Shown: positions 17,609 to 28,586 of the stretch, one piece after another
Layout: every line of letters begins with the position of its first letter
How positions within the stretch are numbered: position 1 is the first letter of the stretch
NCBI GenBank assembly: GCA_963735085.1
Contig: CAVTJP010000002.1
Location: forward strand, 124,001-188,000
Origin: DATJGR01 sp963735085
Lineage (GTDB): Bacteria > Pseudomonadota > Gammaproteobacteria > Pseudomonadales > Azotimanducaceae
Reading direction: 5' to 3'
Length of the DNA stretch: 64,000 bases
Notes under the pieces: generated by a model
Seen by the model: only the letters and a program-made list of their open reading frames with translations
Told to the model about the DNA's origin: nothing
The model's database searches: none
Made by a program: the position numbers and the translations under genes

Positions 17609-19057
17609 TCATGAGGGTTGAACCGCATCGTGCTGACGGCGATGCAGCCAGGCGAGGGCGCCTGAGAGCACCACAATAAAGGTGGCCATAGCCAAAGCCA
17701 GCCACCGAAAGTCCACGCCATCCACCCAGGCGCCATACAGCAGGCCCGCCATCATGCTGAAGACCGCGACCAAGCCCACGTACGTAAAAGTCTTGGGGCG
17801 GCCGATGACCGCCGCAACCATCAGAATGCTCTGCAGGCTCAGCTCCGGGTCGGCCATCAGATAAGCCAGTAGCGGGCCGGGGTGCATGCCTAGATCCAGG
17901 AACATCCGCGCCACCGGCACTTCCACGAGAGTGGGAAAGTACATGAACACACCAAAAGCCACGGCGACGGCATTGGCCGGCACGCTGTTGCGCCCAGCCA
18001 GGGCCTGAATCCACTCGGGCTGGATCAACTGGCGAACAACGCCGACGACAAATACGCCCACGACCAACAACAGGAATATCTGTTTCACAAACCGCCAGGA
18101 CTCCCACAGCCAGCTCTGCCAGTCGGCGGAGTCAAGACGTCGTGCATAGCGGCCCACGGCCCACAGCGTCATGCCGACGGCGAACACGCGGCCCGTGAAG
18201 GCAATCTCCAGACCGCCAGCCTGCGGGGTAAGCCGCAGTGCCGCCACCAGCAACGTGGTGGCGGCTAGACCGAGGGCAGTCCAGGTCCAGCGGTTGGCGC
18301 CTTCGATGATGTTCTCCATGCCCTTGAATGCGCTCACGCCGATCAGCACCAGTAGGACGATCAGCAGCGAACCCTGCACACTCACACCTTCCTCGCCCTT
18401 GGCCACGTCGAACGGCACCCATTGAACCAGGGTGGCCTGCCAGGCCTCGGCCCAGGGCAGCGGCAAGTTCACCGCGGTCACCGTTGCAGTCAACGGCCAA
18501 AGCTTGAGAGTGCCGGCGATCAGCAGAGCGACGAGCGACAGCAGCACGCCGACGGCGGCAGGGTTGATACTCGCCTTGTCGGCAAACAACGCATCGGTCT
18601 GCGCATCGTGGCTGGCATCGTCGCGCCAGAACAGCAGAGCCATCAGCAGGCCGATGCCGGTGCCGAACAGCAGGCACAACAGAAAGCGCGCCACGGCGAA
18701 ATCCGCCCCAAGGATGCTGCCGGTGTAAGCCAGTGCCATGACGTTGCCTGCGGGCGCGAAGAACAGGAACGTAATCGCCGGTCCAATGCCCGCGCCCTTG
18801 CGATAGATGCCCGCGAACAGCGGCACGATCGTGCAGGAGCAGACCGCCAGCAGCGAACCTGCGGCGGCCGCGGCGGGATACGAAACATAGTGTGGTCTGG
18901 TGCGCCCGAGCCAACGGGTGATGCTGGCCTTCGGAATGAGAGCCGCCATGGCGCCTGCAATGACGAAGGCCGGCAGCAGGCAAAGGAGCACATGAGCGGC
19001 CAGGTAGGCGGCTAAGTTGCCTGCACCGCCATTCAACAACTGCAGGACATAGCTCAT
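17609..19057 (-). CDS. DUF318/ArsP-type permease
   Basis: A 482-residue inner-membrane permease with ten or so hydrophobic segments in two repeats. The hallmark CSCTIVPLFAGIYRKGAG lies near residue 73 and its second-half counterpart FPTLVEVPVARMF near 396. The start at 19057 (MSYVLQLLNG) has GGAG about 13 bases upstream; an ATG at 19075 is possible. ArsP-type members export organoarsenicals; other members are linked to thiol or sulfur compounds. It forms an operon with the mini-thioredoxin gene that follows. Intact. Confidence 0.88.
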   Translation of the reverse strand: MSYVLQLLNGGAGNLAAYLAAHVLLCLLPAFVIAGAMAALIPKASITRWLGRTRPHYVSYPAAAAAGSLLAVCSCTIVPLFAGIYRKGAGIGPAITFLFFAPAGNVMALAYTGSILGADFAVARFLLCLLFGTGIGLLMALLFWRDDASHDAQTDALFADKASINPAAVGVLLSLVALLIAGTLKLWPLTATVTAVNLPLPWAEAWQATLVQWVPFDVAKGEEGVSVQGSLLIVLLVLIGVSAFKGMENIIEGANRWTWTALGLAATTLLVAALRLTPQAGGLEIAFTGRVFAVGMTLWAVGRYARRLDSADWQSWLWESWRFVKQIFLLLVVGVFVVGVVRQLIQPEWIQALAGRNSVPANAVAVAFGVFMYFPTLVEVPVARMFLDLGMHPGPLLAYLMADPELSLQSILMVAAVIGRPKTFTYVGLVAVFSMMAGLLYGAWVDGVDFRWLALAMATFIVVLSGALAWLHRRQHDAVQPS

Positions 19058-19129
19058 GGACAGACACTTCTCCAAGAATGCGGCGGTACCAGCGATTTTC
19101 TGACGTTAGTTGCTTGGTATTGCGTCGTT

Positions 19130-19320
19130 TCCGCCCATCGGAAATCGAGACGCAAGACTAGACCTAAAACCCCTTGGCCGCAGGAACGTCTGTCGAAGCT
19201 GCGGACAGACGGTCCAGTAACGCTCGAGCGCGTCGGCATCGGCGACGCGCACGGTGCCTTTTGAGGTGACCTCTCCGATGTTCGGTTCGCTAACGATGGC
19301 AGCATTGCGCGCAGGCCCAG
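19130..19320 (-). pseudogene. Possible fragment of a type I modification subunit (HsdM-like)
   Basis: In one minus-strand frame the sequence reads KGTVRVADADALERYW, then VCPQLRQTFLRPRGF, which resembles a short segment of type I DNA methyltransferase subunits. There is no start, no methylase motif and no partner gene. It is an unsupported remnant at best and is reported because it is the only recognisable trace in this ~550-base gap. Confidence 0.3.
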
Positions 19321-19610
19321 CGATCTGAGGCGCTTCGCGAAGGACGCCACGGCCTGCGTCCGTTTGTGAACGCTGTAGTTGCCATTTTTTTTACGATGCA
19401 GGGGGTCGATGCTATCTGCGAGACCGTGTCTGTCCCGCCGCCTCGTGATCGTTGCACAACCTACTGTCGAATGCGGGTGAGGTCTGTCATAGCGCGCAGT
19501 CAACCGCCAAGATGACGTCTCGTTCGATGTCTACGAAACGCACACCGTCTTTGATCGGAGGCCGGATGTCCCACCAAGACCCGCAATCGACCGCTTCACG
19601 CAGTACTGTC

Positions 19611-21271
19611 ATGTTCCGTCGCGTGCTCATTGTCGGGGGTGTAGCGGCGGCGCTTCCTGCGCGGCGCGACTGAGGCGGCTCGACGAGTCCGTCGAGATCG
19701 TCTTGATCGACCGCGGTCCGTATGTCTCGTTCGCGAACTGCGGACTGCCGTACTACGTCGGCAACGTCATCTCTGATGAGAGCATCCTACTGGTGGCGTC
19801 GCCAGAGATGTTCCATGAGCGGTTCAATATCGAAGTGTGCACCGAGACTGAAGTCACTGGCATCGACCGGAACTCGCACACGGTCAGTGTGCGCGACGCG
19901 CGCACGGGCAACACCCGGCTGGAGCGCTACGATGTGCTCGTCCTATCGCCCGGCGCCGCGCCGATTCGACCACTTCTCCCGGGCATAGACTTGCCCGGCG
20001 TATTCGCCGTCCGCACGATCCCCGACTCGCGCCGTATCCGCGCATGGATTACTGACCATAGCGCCAAGGCTGCCGTTGTGGTCGGCGGTGGGTTCATCGG
20101 CTTGGAGATGGTTGAGAATTTGATCCATCGCGAGCTGACCGTCACCGTGTTGGAGAAGCTGCCCCAGGTCATGCCGCCTCTCGACCCTGAGATGGCGGCA
20201 CCACTGATGGAGCACCTTGCCGCCAAAGGCGTAGAGCTCCATCTGGGCGACGGACTTGCGCGCATCGAAAAGCGCAACGATGCCGGCTTGATTGTCGTCG
20301 CAGAGAGTGGTGCGCGCTTGCCTGCGGATCTCGTCATCCTGGCTATCGGCGTGCGGCCCGAGACAGCGCTTGCCAAGGACGCCGGTCTAGAGATTGGCCC
20401 TCGCGGCGGCATAGTCGTCGACACGCAGATGCGCACTACCGATCCCCGTATCTGGGCTGTGGGTGACGTCGTTGAAGTGCAAGACGTGCTTACGGGTCAA
20501 GAAACGGTGCTGCCTCTCGCGGGACCGGCCAATCGGCAAGGACGCGTTGCCGCCGAATCGATCGCCGGGCGTGCGACGCAGTTCCGCGGCGTGCAGGCAA
20601 CTGCGGTGGTGGGTGTGTTGGGTCTGACCGTCGCATCGACCGGTGCGAGCGAGAAGGGGCTGCGACGTGCCGGAGTCACGAGCTTCGAGAAAGTCTACCT
20701 CCACCCGGGCCATCACGCGGGGTACTACCCGGGTGCACGGCAGATTCATCTCAAACTCGTATTCTCCGTACCCGACGGCCGTATCCTCGGTGCACAAGCA
20801 GTGGGGTTTGAAGGTGTGGAGAAGCGCATTGACGTCATCGCCACGGCCATTCAATTCCACGGGACGGTCCACGATCTCGCTGAGGCCGAACTCTGCTATG
20901 CGCCGCAATTCGGCGCCGCAAAGGACCCGGTCAACCTCGCCGGCATGCTTGCCGAGAACGTTCTGAATGGCGACATGCCCGTGGCGGATTGGTTGGTGCT
21001 CGACCGCACGGACGCTTTGTTATTGGACGTGCGCGAAGGCGACGAGTTTAGCCGCGGGCACATACCAAAGGCGATCAATCTACCGCTCTCACAGCTGCGC
21101 TCCCGTTACGTCGAGCTGCCAAAGGACCGCGACATCTGGGTGTACTGCGCCGTGGGACAGCGCGGCTATTTCGCAACGCGATTCCTGACGCAGCACGGAT
21201 ATCGATCGCGGAATCTGTCGGGAGGCTATGCGACTTACAAGGCGCTCAGGGTCGCCGGCCTTGCGCCGTGA
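19611..21271 (+). pseudogene. CoA-disulfide reductase with C-terminal rhodanese domain, one frameshift
   Basis: The first codons (MFRRVLIVGGVA) start the FAD-binding motif, but one G is missing near 19645, so the frame closes at 19673. From the restored frame the protein is intact to 21271. It has SFANCGLPYYVGN, with the single active cysteine of CoA-disulfide/persulfide reductases; the NAD site VVVGGGFIGLEMVENL; and WAVGDVVEV for FAD. A rhodanese domain occupies the last ~90 residues (LLLDVREGDEF, active-site loop YCAVGQRG). Such fusions reduce CoA- and glutathione-linked persulfides and move sulfane sulfur. One base from intact, so a read error is possible. It fits the sulfide-oxidation genes at 27.5-29.9 kb. 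Confidence 0.9.
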
Positions 21272-21565
21272 TCCCCGAGAAACGTTGCAACCCGCGCGGA
21301 TCGCTCTTTGTTGGTCATCCACGCGCCCCTCAGCCGTGTCGGCTAGGCAGACGACGCGCACACAAGCGCCAAGCAAAGCGACCGAACTTTAGTGACACCA
21401 TGGCCGTCACGCGAATCGCCAACAGCACACAGAGTGCATTGCGCGGGGCGGGCGGAGGCGCTGCTGCGATTCGTATGTGCGTTGCCGGACCGACGAACGG
21501 TTAGGACTTCGTTCTACTGGTACGAAGGACTTCTTGTTACTCGTTGGGAAAAAGGCGAAGTGTCG
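21272..21565. other. Intergenic, no gene recognised
   Basis: No gene, repeat or clear regulatory site was recognised in this 294-base stretch. Confidence 0.4.
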
Positions 21566-21691
21566 ATGATGACAAAGGAACTGGTAACCGTTCGTAATGC
21601 GTTGATTCTCGTTGGAACGATCGGTGCGCTCATGGTCATGGTGGTGATCATCGCGCGTTCCCTCGGTGGCTCGGGCCCGTTCTTCCAATGA
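21566..21691 (+). CDS. Small single-span membrane protein
   Basis: A 41-residue protein, MMTKELVTVRNALILVG then a hydrophobic span (ALMVMVVIIARSL) and a short polar tail. It is preceded by a GAAAAAGGCGAAG purine stretch. Its stop overlaps the ATG of the DUF1269 gene (ATGA), so the two are translationally coupled. Unknown function; a membrane partner for the next protein is the simplest reading. Confidence 0.6.
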   Translation: MMTKELVTVRNALILVGTIGALMVMVVIIARSLGGSGPFFQ

Positions 21692-22194
21692 AACGCATAT
21701 GTTTTCTGTCGCCCGATGTCGTGCATACACGCCGGGTGGTGAATCTCCTTAGGGAGAAGGGAATCCCCGAGAAACATATCTACGTGGTCGCGAAGCATGG
21801 TGTGGAGTTGGAGGATCTCCCCGACGCTGGGCCGGAGTCCAACGACTTTCTTGCTGCATACGCGCGAGGCGTTTCCATGGGTGCTGTCGGCGGCTTGCTC
21901 GCTGGCGTGACAGCACTGGCGTTTCCACCCATGGGCATTGTGATTGGCGGCGGTGCTGTACTGCTTTCGACGCTTGCTGGAGCGGGGTTCGGCGGATTCA
22001 TGTCAGGACTCGCCGGCGCGGCGTTTACGAACTCTCGGTTGAACGAATTCAAGGAAGCCATCGACCGCGGTCAGCTATTGGTTATGGCGGACTTGCCAAA
22101 GCAGCGCATTGCTGAGTTTGAAGCGTCGATCAGGCAGGCGGATCCAAGCATTCTGCTCATGGGTGTTGAGCCGCCGGTGCCGGCCTTGGGTTGA
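21688..22194 (+). CDS. DUF1269-like membrane protein
   Basis: A 168-residue protein. The N-terminal ~55 residues form an alpha/beta domain (RICFLSPDVVHTRRVVNLL, IYVVAKHGVELEDLP). A long glycine-rich hydrophobic hairpin follows (residues ~65-115: GAVGGLLAGVTALAFPP, GIVIGGGAVLLSTLAGAG), then a soluble C-terminal domain (LVMADLPKQRIAEFE). This pattern matches the DUF1269 family, whose members are linked to stress responses but have no assigned reaction. Intact, and coupled to the small membrane protein upstream. Confidence 0.8.
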   Translation: MKRICFLSPDVVHTRRVVNLLREKGIPEKHIYVVAKHGVELEDLPDAGPESNDFLAAYARGVSMGAVGGLLAGVTALAFPPMGIVIGGGAVLLSTLAGAGFGGFMSGLAGAAFTNSRLNEFKEAIDRGQLLVMADLPKQRIAEFEASIRQADPSILLMGVEPPVPALG

Positions 22195-22245
22195 CTGATT
22201 GGATCTTTCGGCGGTTTTGGTGCAACTCTCTGGAGGGACCAAGTC

Positions 22246-22450
22246 GTGCCAAGCGAGCCCAACGACAACGATCGGCGACCGCCCACCTTCTGGGAGGTGT
22301 TTGGCAGCACGTTGGCCGCGTCGGTGTGCAATCAAGGGCGAACAAGGTGCGGGACTTCAGCAGGGGAAACGCTGTTCATTTCATCGTGTGCTCCAGGCGC
22401 TCGTGAAACCCGTACGCGGTGTCGGGCGCAGAATTCAGCTACACGGAGCT
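22246..22450 (+). pseudogene. DUF2970 family small membrane protein, frameshifted
   Basis: The GTG/ATG-type start region reads RRPPTFWEVFGSTLAAS, the N-terminal signature of DUF2970. A base lost near 22320 moves the rest, VGVQSRANKVRDFSRG and HFIV, into another frame, and the C-terminal membrane span is scrambled. Intact members are about 60-70 residues with one membrane span and have no known function. Confidence 0.6.
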
Positions 22451-22468
22451 ACTCCAAGTGATGCAGTT

Positions 22469-22831
22469 TCAGCGGCGTTTGCCAGACTTCACCTTTGTTG
22501 GCGCGTTAGATCTACTCCGGGGTGCGCAATACACGCCGTGCAGCGTTTCGATGATCTGGTGTACGGGACCGTCAGCGAGTGCATAGAAGATTACTTGCGC
22601 ATCCCTGCGTGTTGTTACCAGCGCCTCGGCACGCAACACGGCCAGATGCTGCGAAAGTGCAGACTGACTGAGATCGATGCGTTCATTGATCTCGCCAACG
22701 CTCAATTCACCACCGACCAGTAGGCAAAGAATGCCTAGTCGATGTTCGTTTGCCAGAACCTTCAGCAGGTGTGCTGCATCCGCGGCATGGGCCTGGAACT
22801 GACGGGCGGCGAAGGCTATTGATTGGACCAC
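22469..22831 (-). CDS. ArsR-family repressor of the BigR/SqrR (persulfide-sensing) type
   Basis: A 120-residue winged-helix regulator with recognition helix LSQSALSQHLAVLRAEALV. The two cysteines diagnostic of the BigR/SqrR/YgaV group are present: Cys36 (ILCLLV) and Cys102 (GVYC). In that group they form a tri- or tetrasulfide on reaction with persulfides and release DNA. It is divergent from the efflux-gene remnants at 23040. The AT-rich inverted repeat at 22965-22986 in the shared upstream region is its likely operator. Intact, although nearly all its presumed targets (RND pump, TauE, SQR) are broken. Confidence 0.87.
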   Translation of the reverse strand: MVQSIAFAARQFQAHAADAAHLLKVLANEHRLGILCLLVGGELSVGEINERIDLSQSALSQHLAVLRAEALVTTRRDAQVIFYALADGPVHQIIETLHGVYCAPRSRSNAPTKVKSGKRR

Positions 22832-22964
22832 GGTCGTTGACTTCAGCAGTTGATGAATTGCGAGCCGCGATTAGATCGTCGGCAGCGGATTGATGTTACT
22901 CATTGCTAGCCTTGTACGGATCAACGAATTGATACCAATCAGAGCCATCTGGCAACATTAAATG

Positions 22965-22986
22965 TATATTAGCATAATCTAACATA
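22965..22986. promoter_or_regulatory. Inverted repeat, likely operator of the ArsR-type repressor
   Basis: Arms TATATTAG and CTAACATA, one mismatch from perfect, separated by 6 bases (CATAAT), stand out as AT-rich in GC-rich surroundings. They lie between the repressor (start 22831) and the divergent efflux gene (start 23040), 54 bases before the latter. Confidence 0.6.
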
Positions 22987-23039
22987 ACGAATGAGCGGTC
23001 CGAGTGCTGGGACATCTTCTTCTCCGCCGGCGGGCAACA

Positions 23040-24120
23040 ATGCCGCAACTCTCCTGCCCGGCGTATGCGCTGCCTGTCGCATTGCTCTTGGTTCTTGTCG
23101 CGGCGTGCGGCCGTGAAGCGCCGTCAGTCGTACCTGTGTCGGCGGTTCCGCAGCTGGCGACTGTGGAGGTCGCGCTGCATCCGGCGCCGCGCGAACGCGT
23201 GTGGGACGGGGTCGTGGAGGCCGTCAATCAGGCAACGGTGTCGTCAAACCGCAGGCCGCGTGGTCGAACTGCCCTTTGACGTCGACGACAAGGTGCCCGC
23301 CGGTGCCGTGATCGGCGCTTCACCGATGTCGAACAGCAGGCGGCACTGCGGCAGGCGCAGGCACAGTTGCGCGCGGCTACTGCAGCGGCGGACGAGGCGG
23401 AAGCTGACTACACGCGCACGCAGAACATCTACGAGCGCAAGCTCGTGGCACGGGCGCAGTACGATCAAGCGGTGGCTCGTCGTGATTCGGCGCGCGCCGC
23501 GTTGCAAGCGGCAAATGCCGCGGTGCGCGCGGCAGCTCAACAGTTGGACTACACCGTTGTGCGCGCTCCGTATGCCGGCGTGGTCACGCGCCGTTACGTC
23601 GAGGTCGGTGAGTCGGTGCGGCCCGGTCAGCTGCTGATCTCCGGTATCGGTATCGGTGCGAGCGTGTGAACGTCGTCGTACCGCAGAGCGACGTCGACGC
23701 AATACGGCTGCACCACAGTGCGGCGGTCCTGCTCGATCCGGATGGAACCCGGCGATTGCCGCCACGAAAGTCACGGTATTTCCATACGCCGATCCGCAGA
23801 CGCATTCGTTCCAGGTGCGGCTTGCGCTGCCCGAAGAGGGCGCGACGCTGAACCCGGGCACCATGGTCAAGGTCGCGTTCCTCGTCGGACGGAACTCGTT
23901 CGCTGGCACTGGCGAGCGCAGTGTTCAGCGAGCGAGGTAACCGCAGCGACGCGCTGCGACGGACTGCGTGGTGTTGCGGCAGGTGAGGCTGGGTCATCGG
24001 CATGGTGATCAGTTGGAGGTGCATGCCGGCCTGCGCGAAGGTGAACGCGTAGTCGCGGACGCGGCGGGGCCATCGCATGGCTGGGCGTGGCGCTGCGCCT
24101 GCGTCGGGTCGTCGAGAGAA
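23040..24120 (+). pseudogene. RND efflux periplasmic adaptor (membrane fusion protein), many frameshifts
   Basis: Starts as a lipoprotein (MPQLSCPAYALPVALLLVL then VAAC lipobox). Recognisable blocks follow in changing frames: VVELPFDVDDKVPAGAV (about 23255), a coiled-coil hairpin (DEAEADYTRTQNIYERKL, about 23393), the barrel-sandwich strand VRAPYAGVVTRRYVEVGESV (about 23562), PQTHSFQVRLALPEEGATL (about 23798) and LEVHAGLREGERVVAD (about 24015). At least four shifts are needed to join them. It was the adaptor of the pump encoded next. Confidence 0.85.
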
Positions 24121-24123
24121 ACC

Positions 24124-27100
24124 ATGGTCGACTCGACAGCGCAGTCCCTTCCTTCCGAGCGTGCGCCTTCGTCCGACGATCCGGGAATTTCCGGGCGGCG
24201 GCGCGCGATTTCAGAAATGCTAACGCCCATCCCTGCGCTGGCCGGTCTGCTGCTGGGTTCGTCGCTGCATCGATCACGCTGCGGGAAGAGGAACCGCAGA
24301 TCGACGTGACGTTCGCCGACGGATCCGCCCCGTTTGCGGGTGCAGCGGTTGCGGACGTGGAGAGCCTCGTCGCGTTCCCGCTGCAGCAGAAACTTGCTGC
24401 GGTGGAAGGCGTAAAGCATGTCGACGCCGTCAGCCGTCCGGCATGGCCGTCGTGACGGCGGAGTTCGAAGTCGGTCTGCCGCGTCGCGACGCCATCGTGC
24501 GGCTCCACAACCAAGGGTATTCGAACCAGGACTTCTTACCGCCCGGGCTCGGAGTCGGTCCCGTGCTGGTGTCCGATGGGAATCGACGATGTGCCCGTGA
24601 TGAGCGTGACGCTGTGGCACGACGACGTGGAACGGGGCGCCACCGAACCGGCCGAAGTCGCCGACAGTCTGGAAGCCGAGCCGAAGCGCATCCCCGGCAC
24701 CTGCGACGTGTACATGATCGGTGCCGGAGCGGGCCGTGCTGGTGTCGTCGACGTGCTGCGCCTCGCTGCCGATGGGCTGACCATCGAAGAGCTGAAGCCG
24801 CGCTGCGGGCGACTAACGGTGTCACTGAAGGGGGGAGAGCGCGTCGTCAATGGCGAGGTCGTGCCGCTCACGGTGGCACGTTCCTCGGCGATGCCGAACA
24901 GGTCGCGGCGCTCGTCATAGGACTGGACAATGGTGAGCCCGTCTAATTGTCGGATGTCGCGCAGATCAGCAGCGGCGGCGACCGCCGACGCAATACGTGT
25001 GGCACACGGCCCCTCACGGGAACCTTATCCGCGGCGGGCATCGCACCGCGGTAACCATCGCGGGTCGAAGAAACCGGGCAGCAATGCGGGAACATCACAG
25101 AAGCGATCGCGCAGCGTCTGGCGGCGCTGGGCAACGTGATCATCCGCAGGGGGTGCATGTCGACGTCACCTGGGACTATGGGGCCACTGCCACGGGAAGG
25201 TGAACAAGCTATTCAAAAGCTTATCTTTGCGACGCTGTCCGTCGTGCTGTTGGTGTTGTTCGTGCTCGGACGTCGTGAGGCTGTGGTTGTTGGCAATCGC
25301 TGTTGTGCTATGTTGGTGCTTATGCTTGTGGCTCTTATTCTTCATGGGCTTCACGATCAACTGCGTTCTCGTCGTCTTCGCGCTCGTTTTTCTCCATCGG
25401 CATTCTGGTGGACGAGACGCCATCGTGATCGTGGCAGTGCATCCAGCGGGATCGGGGGCCGGGACCGGCGCCGTCTCCGGCGGGAAGCGATCCCCCGCGC
25501 CGCGACGAAGCGGCGGGCCGATGCCTCACCGGAATGCTTGATGGTCAGATCGTGGCGTGACGACCTGATGGCGTTCGTCAGAGCTGGTCTGATGGGCCCA
25601 GACATGCGGCCTATTCTTGGATCAATGTGTCGGTCGGCATGCTGCTCTCGTCTTATGGTGGCGTTGGTCGTCATGTTCTGGTCTGCATTGTGATGACTCG
25701 TTTCTTGGCTGACACACCGGAGGTGGACGATGTGATCGGCCCCGAGCGGAGTTCGTTGTTGCTGAACTGAAGAAATTCTTCTAATCGCCTGATGTGTTTG
25801 TGTCCTGGCTGGGTGCGCGTGCGCGCAAGCGCTGTGGTGCCACTCGTCGCGGGGATCGCTCGCTGTGAGTGGTGCCGTCGCTCGGACCAGCGGCCGTGCA
25901 GGCGGGCGACGATGAAAAATGTCGTCGTTCGAGAAGACAAACGAACTTCAGGTCGTGGTCCAGACTCCGGAAGGGCACGGCGTTGGAAGACATTGATGTG
26001 CCGCTCGAAGGCGCTAAGCGAACGAGCTGGTGAAGGTGCTGGAGGCCATCGGCGTCCAAGGTCACGAGATGGTATGGTCCGCGCCTGTGAACTCGGACGG
26101 ACTGGTGCGCCAATACTACCTGTGAAATGCCTCGAACCAGGGCGATCTGCAGGTGAACCTGGTCGGGAAACACGGTACCGGGATGGCGAAAGTCATGTTA
26201 CCGTCTGTTCGATCGTGAGGAATTGCTGCGGTTCGAGATTCGCGAGACCGTAGGACGCCTCGCGCCAAGGGGTGGAGGTGCGCCCGGCTGTGCCGAGGCT
26301 CCCATGCTGGTGGCGGAGGTGTACGGGCCGGACCCGAACAAGGTAAACAGTGTTGTACTGGCGCTGGAGGGGCTGTCTGCCGAGACGCTGGTGCTCGGTG
26401 GACATCGTGACATCCTGTTGAAGCTGATGCGGAGCGCGACGCGCCGATTGTTTAACTGCAGCTGTGCTGTCTGACTCGGCGTCTACTGGTAGACGAACGC
26501 CAAGACCTCCGCGAATGGTGGTGGCCTGCAGCGACGCTCGACTTACCTGTACTATGCCCGTATCGCATGTATGTGGCGCCGAACGAATTGCGCCTGCCTG
26601 CGGGAGACCAGGTCCTCCATGGGCACCGCTGAAATGTCTGCAGGCGCGCGCGGGTCCGACGCCCAACTGGTGCCCTTGAGCCGAGCTGTGCGGGAGCAGC
26701 TGGTGCGCTGGCAGCAGATGTGAGGACGAGTAGGATCTGCGTGCCGCGGAGCCACGGTACCCGCCGATGAAGCTGGTACTGACGATCTGACTGCTTGACG
26801 GGGTAAATGTCCGATGTGGCTGCGAAGCCGCGCGTGCAGCCGTTGCCGGTGAGCAGCTGGAACAGAGCTGTACTCTCCAGGCAGCTCGCTGAACATGACC
26901 TGCGACGGCATCAAATGGGACGGTGAAGCGGCAGATCATGTTCGAGATGTTTCGCTACATGGGCTTCGTGTACTCGGTTAGGCCTCCTGCCCCATCACCA
27001 CCTTGATTGTTGGGAAAGCTTTTGCAGCGATCCGACGCCGTCTGCCTATCATGGCTCCGATACCGTCGACGGCGATCGGCGTCATGCCTGGAACAACGCC

Positions 27101-27440
27101 GCCGCTGGGCGTGCATCCACCGTGATCAGCATGAGCGGCATGATCCGCACTGGCTGGGGATCATCGCGCTCAATTGGATCCTGCTGGTGGACTTCATCGA
27201 GCGAGTGTGTGCCCAAGGTCAGGCGGTAGGCGATGCGGTCGTCGAAGCCTGTGCCTGGCGGGCCAAAAGCCGATCGCGTCGACGGTGCTTGGCGGAAATC
27301 CTTGTGCGCACTGTTCATACTCGACAAACCTATCTTCAATCTGGCTGGGCGATCGCGTTGATCCTCTTCAAACTGCTGGCGAGCAATCTGTGCTTACGCT
27401 TATCGTCGTGCCGTCTGCTCAATGCGTCGCTAACGCAGTG
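24124..27440 (+). pseudogene. RND-family efflux pump inner-membrane subunit, heavily decayed
   Basis: Family blocks are spread over about 3.3 kb in all three frames: LREEEPQIDVTFADG then ESLVAFPLQQKLAAVEGVKH (24280-24430), MAVVTAEFEVGLPRRDAIVR (24443), MGIDDVPVMSVTLWHDDVE (24576), NKLFKSLSL and QKLIFATLSVVLLVLFVLG (25200), GLMGPDMRPI (25590), LVAEVYGPDPNKVNSVV (26310), MAPIP (27050) and ILLVDFIERVCAQGQAVGDAV (27178). Dozens of indels separate them, with the centre unreadable. Intact members have about 1,050 residues and pump hydrophobic compounds or metals out of the cell with an adaptor and outer-membrane channel. Confidence 0.85.
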
Positions 27441-27509
27441 TGCTCGCTCTGGGACGATATTCCGGCCTCGACAGCCTGCGCTGACAATCATCGGTTCAGG
27501 TCGGCTGAC

Positions 27510-28260
27510 TTAGCCATCGCGCTTCTCCAGAGGACATAACGTCGCAGTCACGAAGATCATCGCGGCAAACAGGACGACGATAAGCCCCGGCGTAGCGGCG
27601 AACCGCTTCGCGGCTCGTCGCGCCGACGAAGCCGCGGGCCAGTTGCCAGCGATGAAGACGGCAATGCCAGCTGTGAGTCCACGAGGCTGGAGAAAGTGTA
27701 GTCGAGCGACGTCGTCAGGCCGAATGCGGGAACGGTGATGAGCGAGGAACCGATCGCATTCATGATCGGGATTCCGGGTCGACGGCGACCAGCCCCGGAA
27801 CGAACATCAGGAACTGATTGCTCGATGCCGAAAAAGTTGGAGACGAGTCCGGCTCCCATGCTGAAGCTCAGGCTCCTCCGGGCGTTCGAATCACATCGGA
27901 CTGCGCCCCGAGATCGCCTGCAGGGGATCGCGGGCGCGCAAGCATCATCGTGCTGACTTTGAAGATCACCACCGCTAACAGGAACAGATAGCTTCCGCCC
28001 GTCGAAACGCCTCTGCCCGCTGTCGAGCCTATGAGCGCATCGACTACACCTGCAGCTAAGAACATCAGCGTAGAGGCGCTATTTCACTGTGCGAGTACGC
28101 GCGTGACTTCATGAGCTGCTGGCGGCGTTCGCTGGCGACCTGCGCGGGCCTGGTGCCGATGGCCACGCGGGCGCTCTGGCACGCCCACGTGGTACACCAT
28201 CAGTGGGACCGCCAGGATTTAATCTGCCGCTGAAAATGAAACCCAGCGAAAAGCTGACAA
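27510..28260 (-). pseudogene. TauE/SafE-type sulfite/anion exporter, frameshifted
   Basis: Minus-strand fragments match the TauE/SafE family: GVVDALIGSTAGRGVS (about 28050), GIPIMNAIGSSLITVPAFGL (about 27770) and LDYTFSSLVDSQLAL (about 27700), in different frames, and a C-terminal stretch ending EKRDG at 27510. The intact protein would have about 250 residues and eight membrane spans. It is convergent with the RND remnant. Its position near the SqrR-type repressor and the SQR remnant matches known sulfide-detoxification gene sets. Confidence 0.75.
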
Positions 28261-28586
28261 GGCCTCCGGAAGAAGGCGCTGAACATGCAACCGCAGGTCA
28301 TCCAGCGTCACTCCGCGCCATGTTCTGTCAGGTCCCCTGGACTTCCGACGCGCATCAATGACCTGGCCCGAACCGCCAGTCGTGCGAAGCGTGGCGCCTC
28401 AGCCGGGAAAGTTAAATTGCACATAGTTGTCGCCATGGTCCGGATTCTTGGACGAAAAATCGGCTGGCTCAATGGGTCGTTACTCTGAAAGCGGTCGTCT
28501 TGCGAAGGCTGATCGGTGTATCTTTAATGACTACAAAATTAAAAATTCTTAAGCTGACATACGAACGCGGAACAGGGAGCGGTAGC
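28261..28586. other. Intergenic, no gene recognised
   Basis: Nothing identifiable on either strand; probably decayed coding sequence or the promoter region of the oxidoreductase remnant. Confidence 0.35.

Noticed and set aside
18132..19067. 311-codon frame within the permease gene
   Set aside because: Overlaps the permease in another frame; composition is Arg/His-rich and lacks membrane segments.
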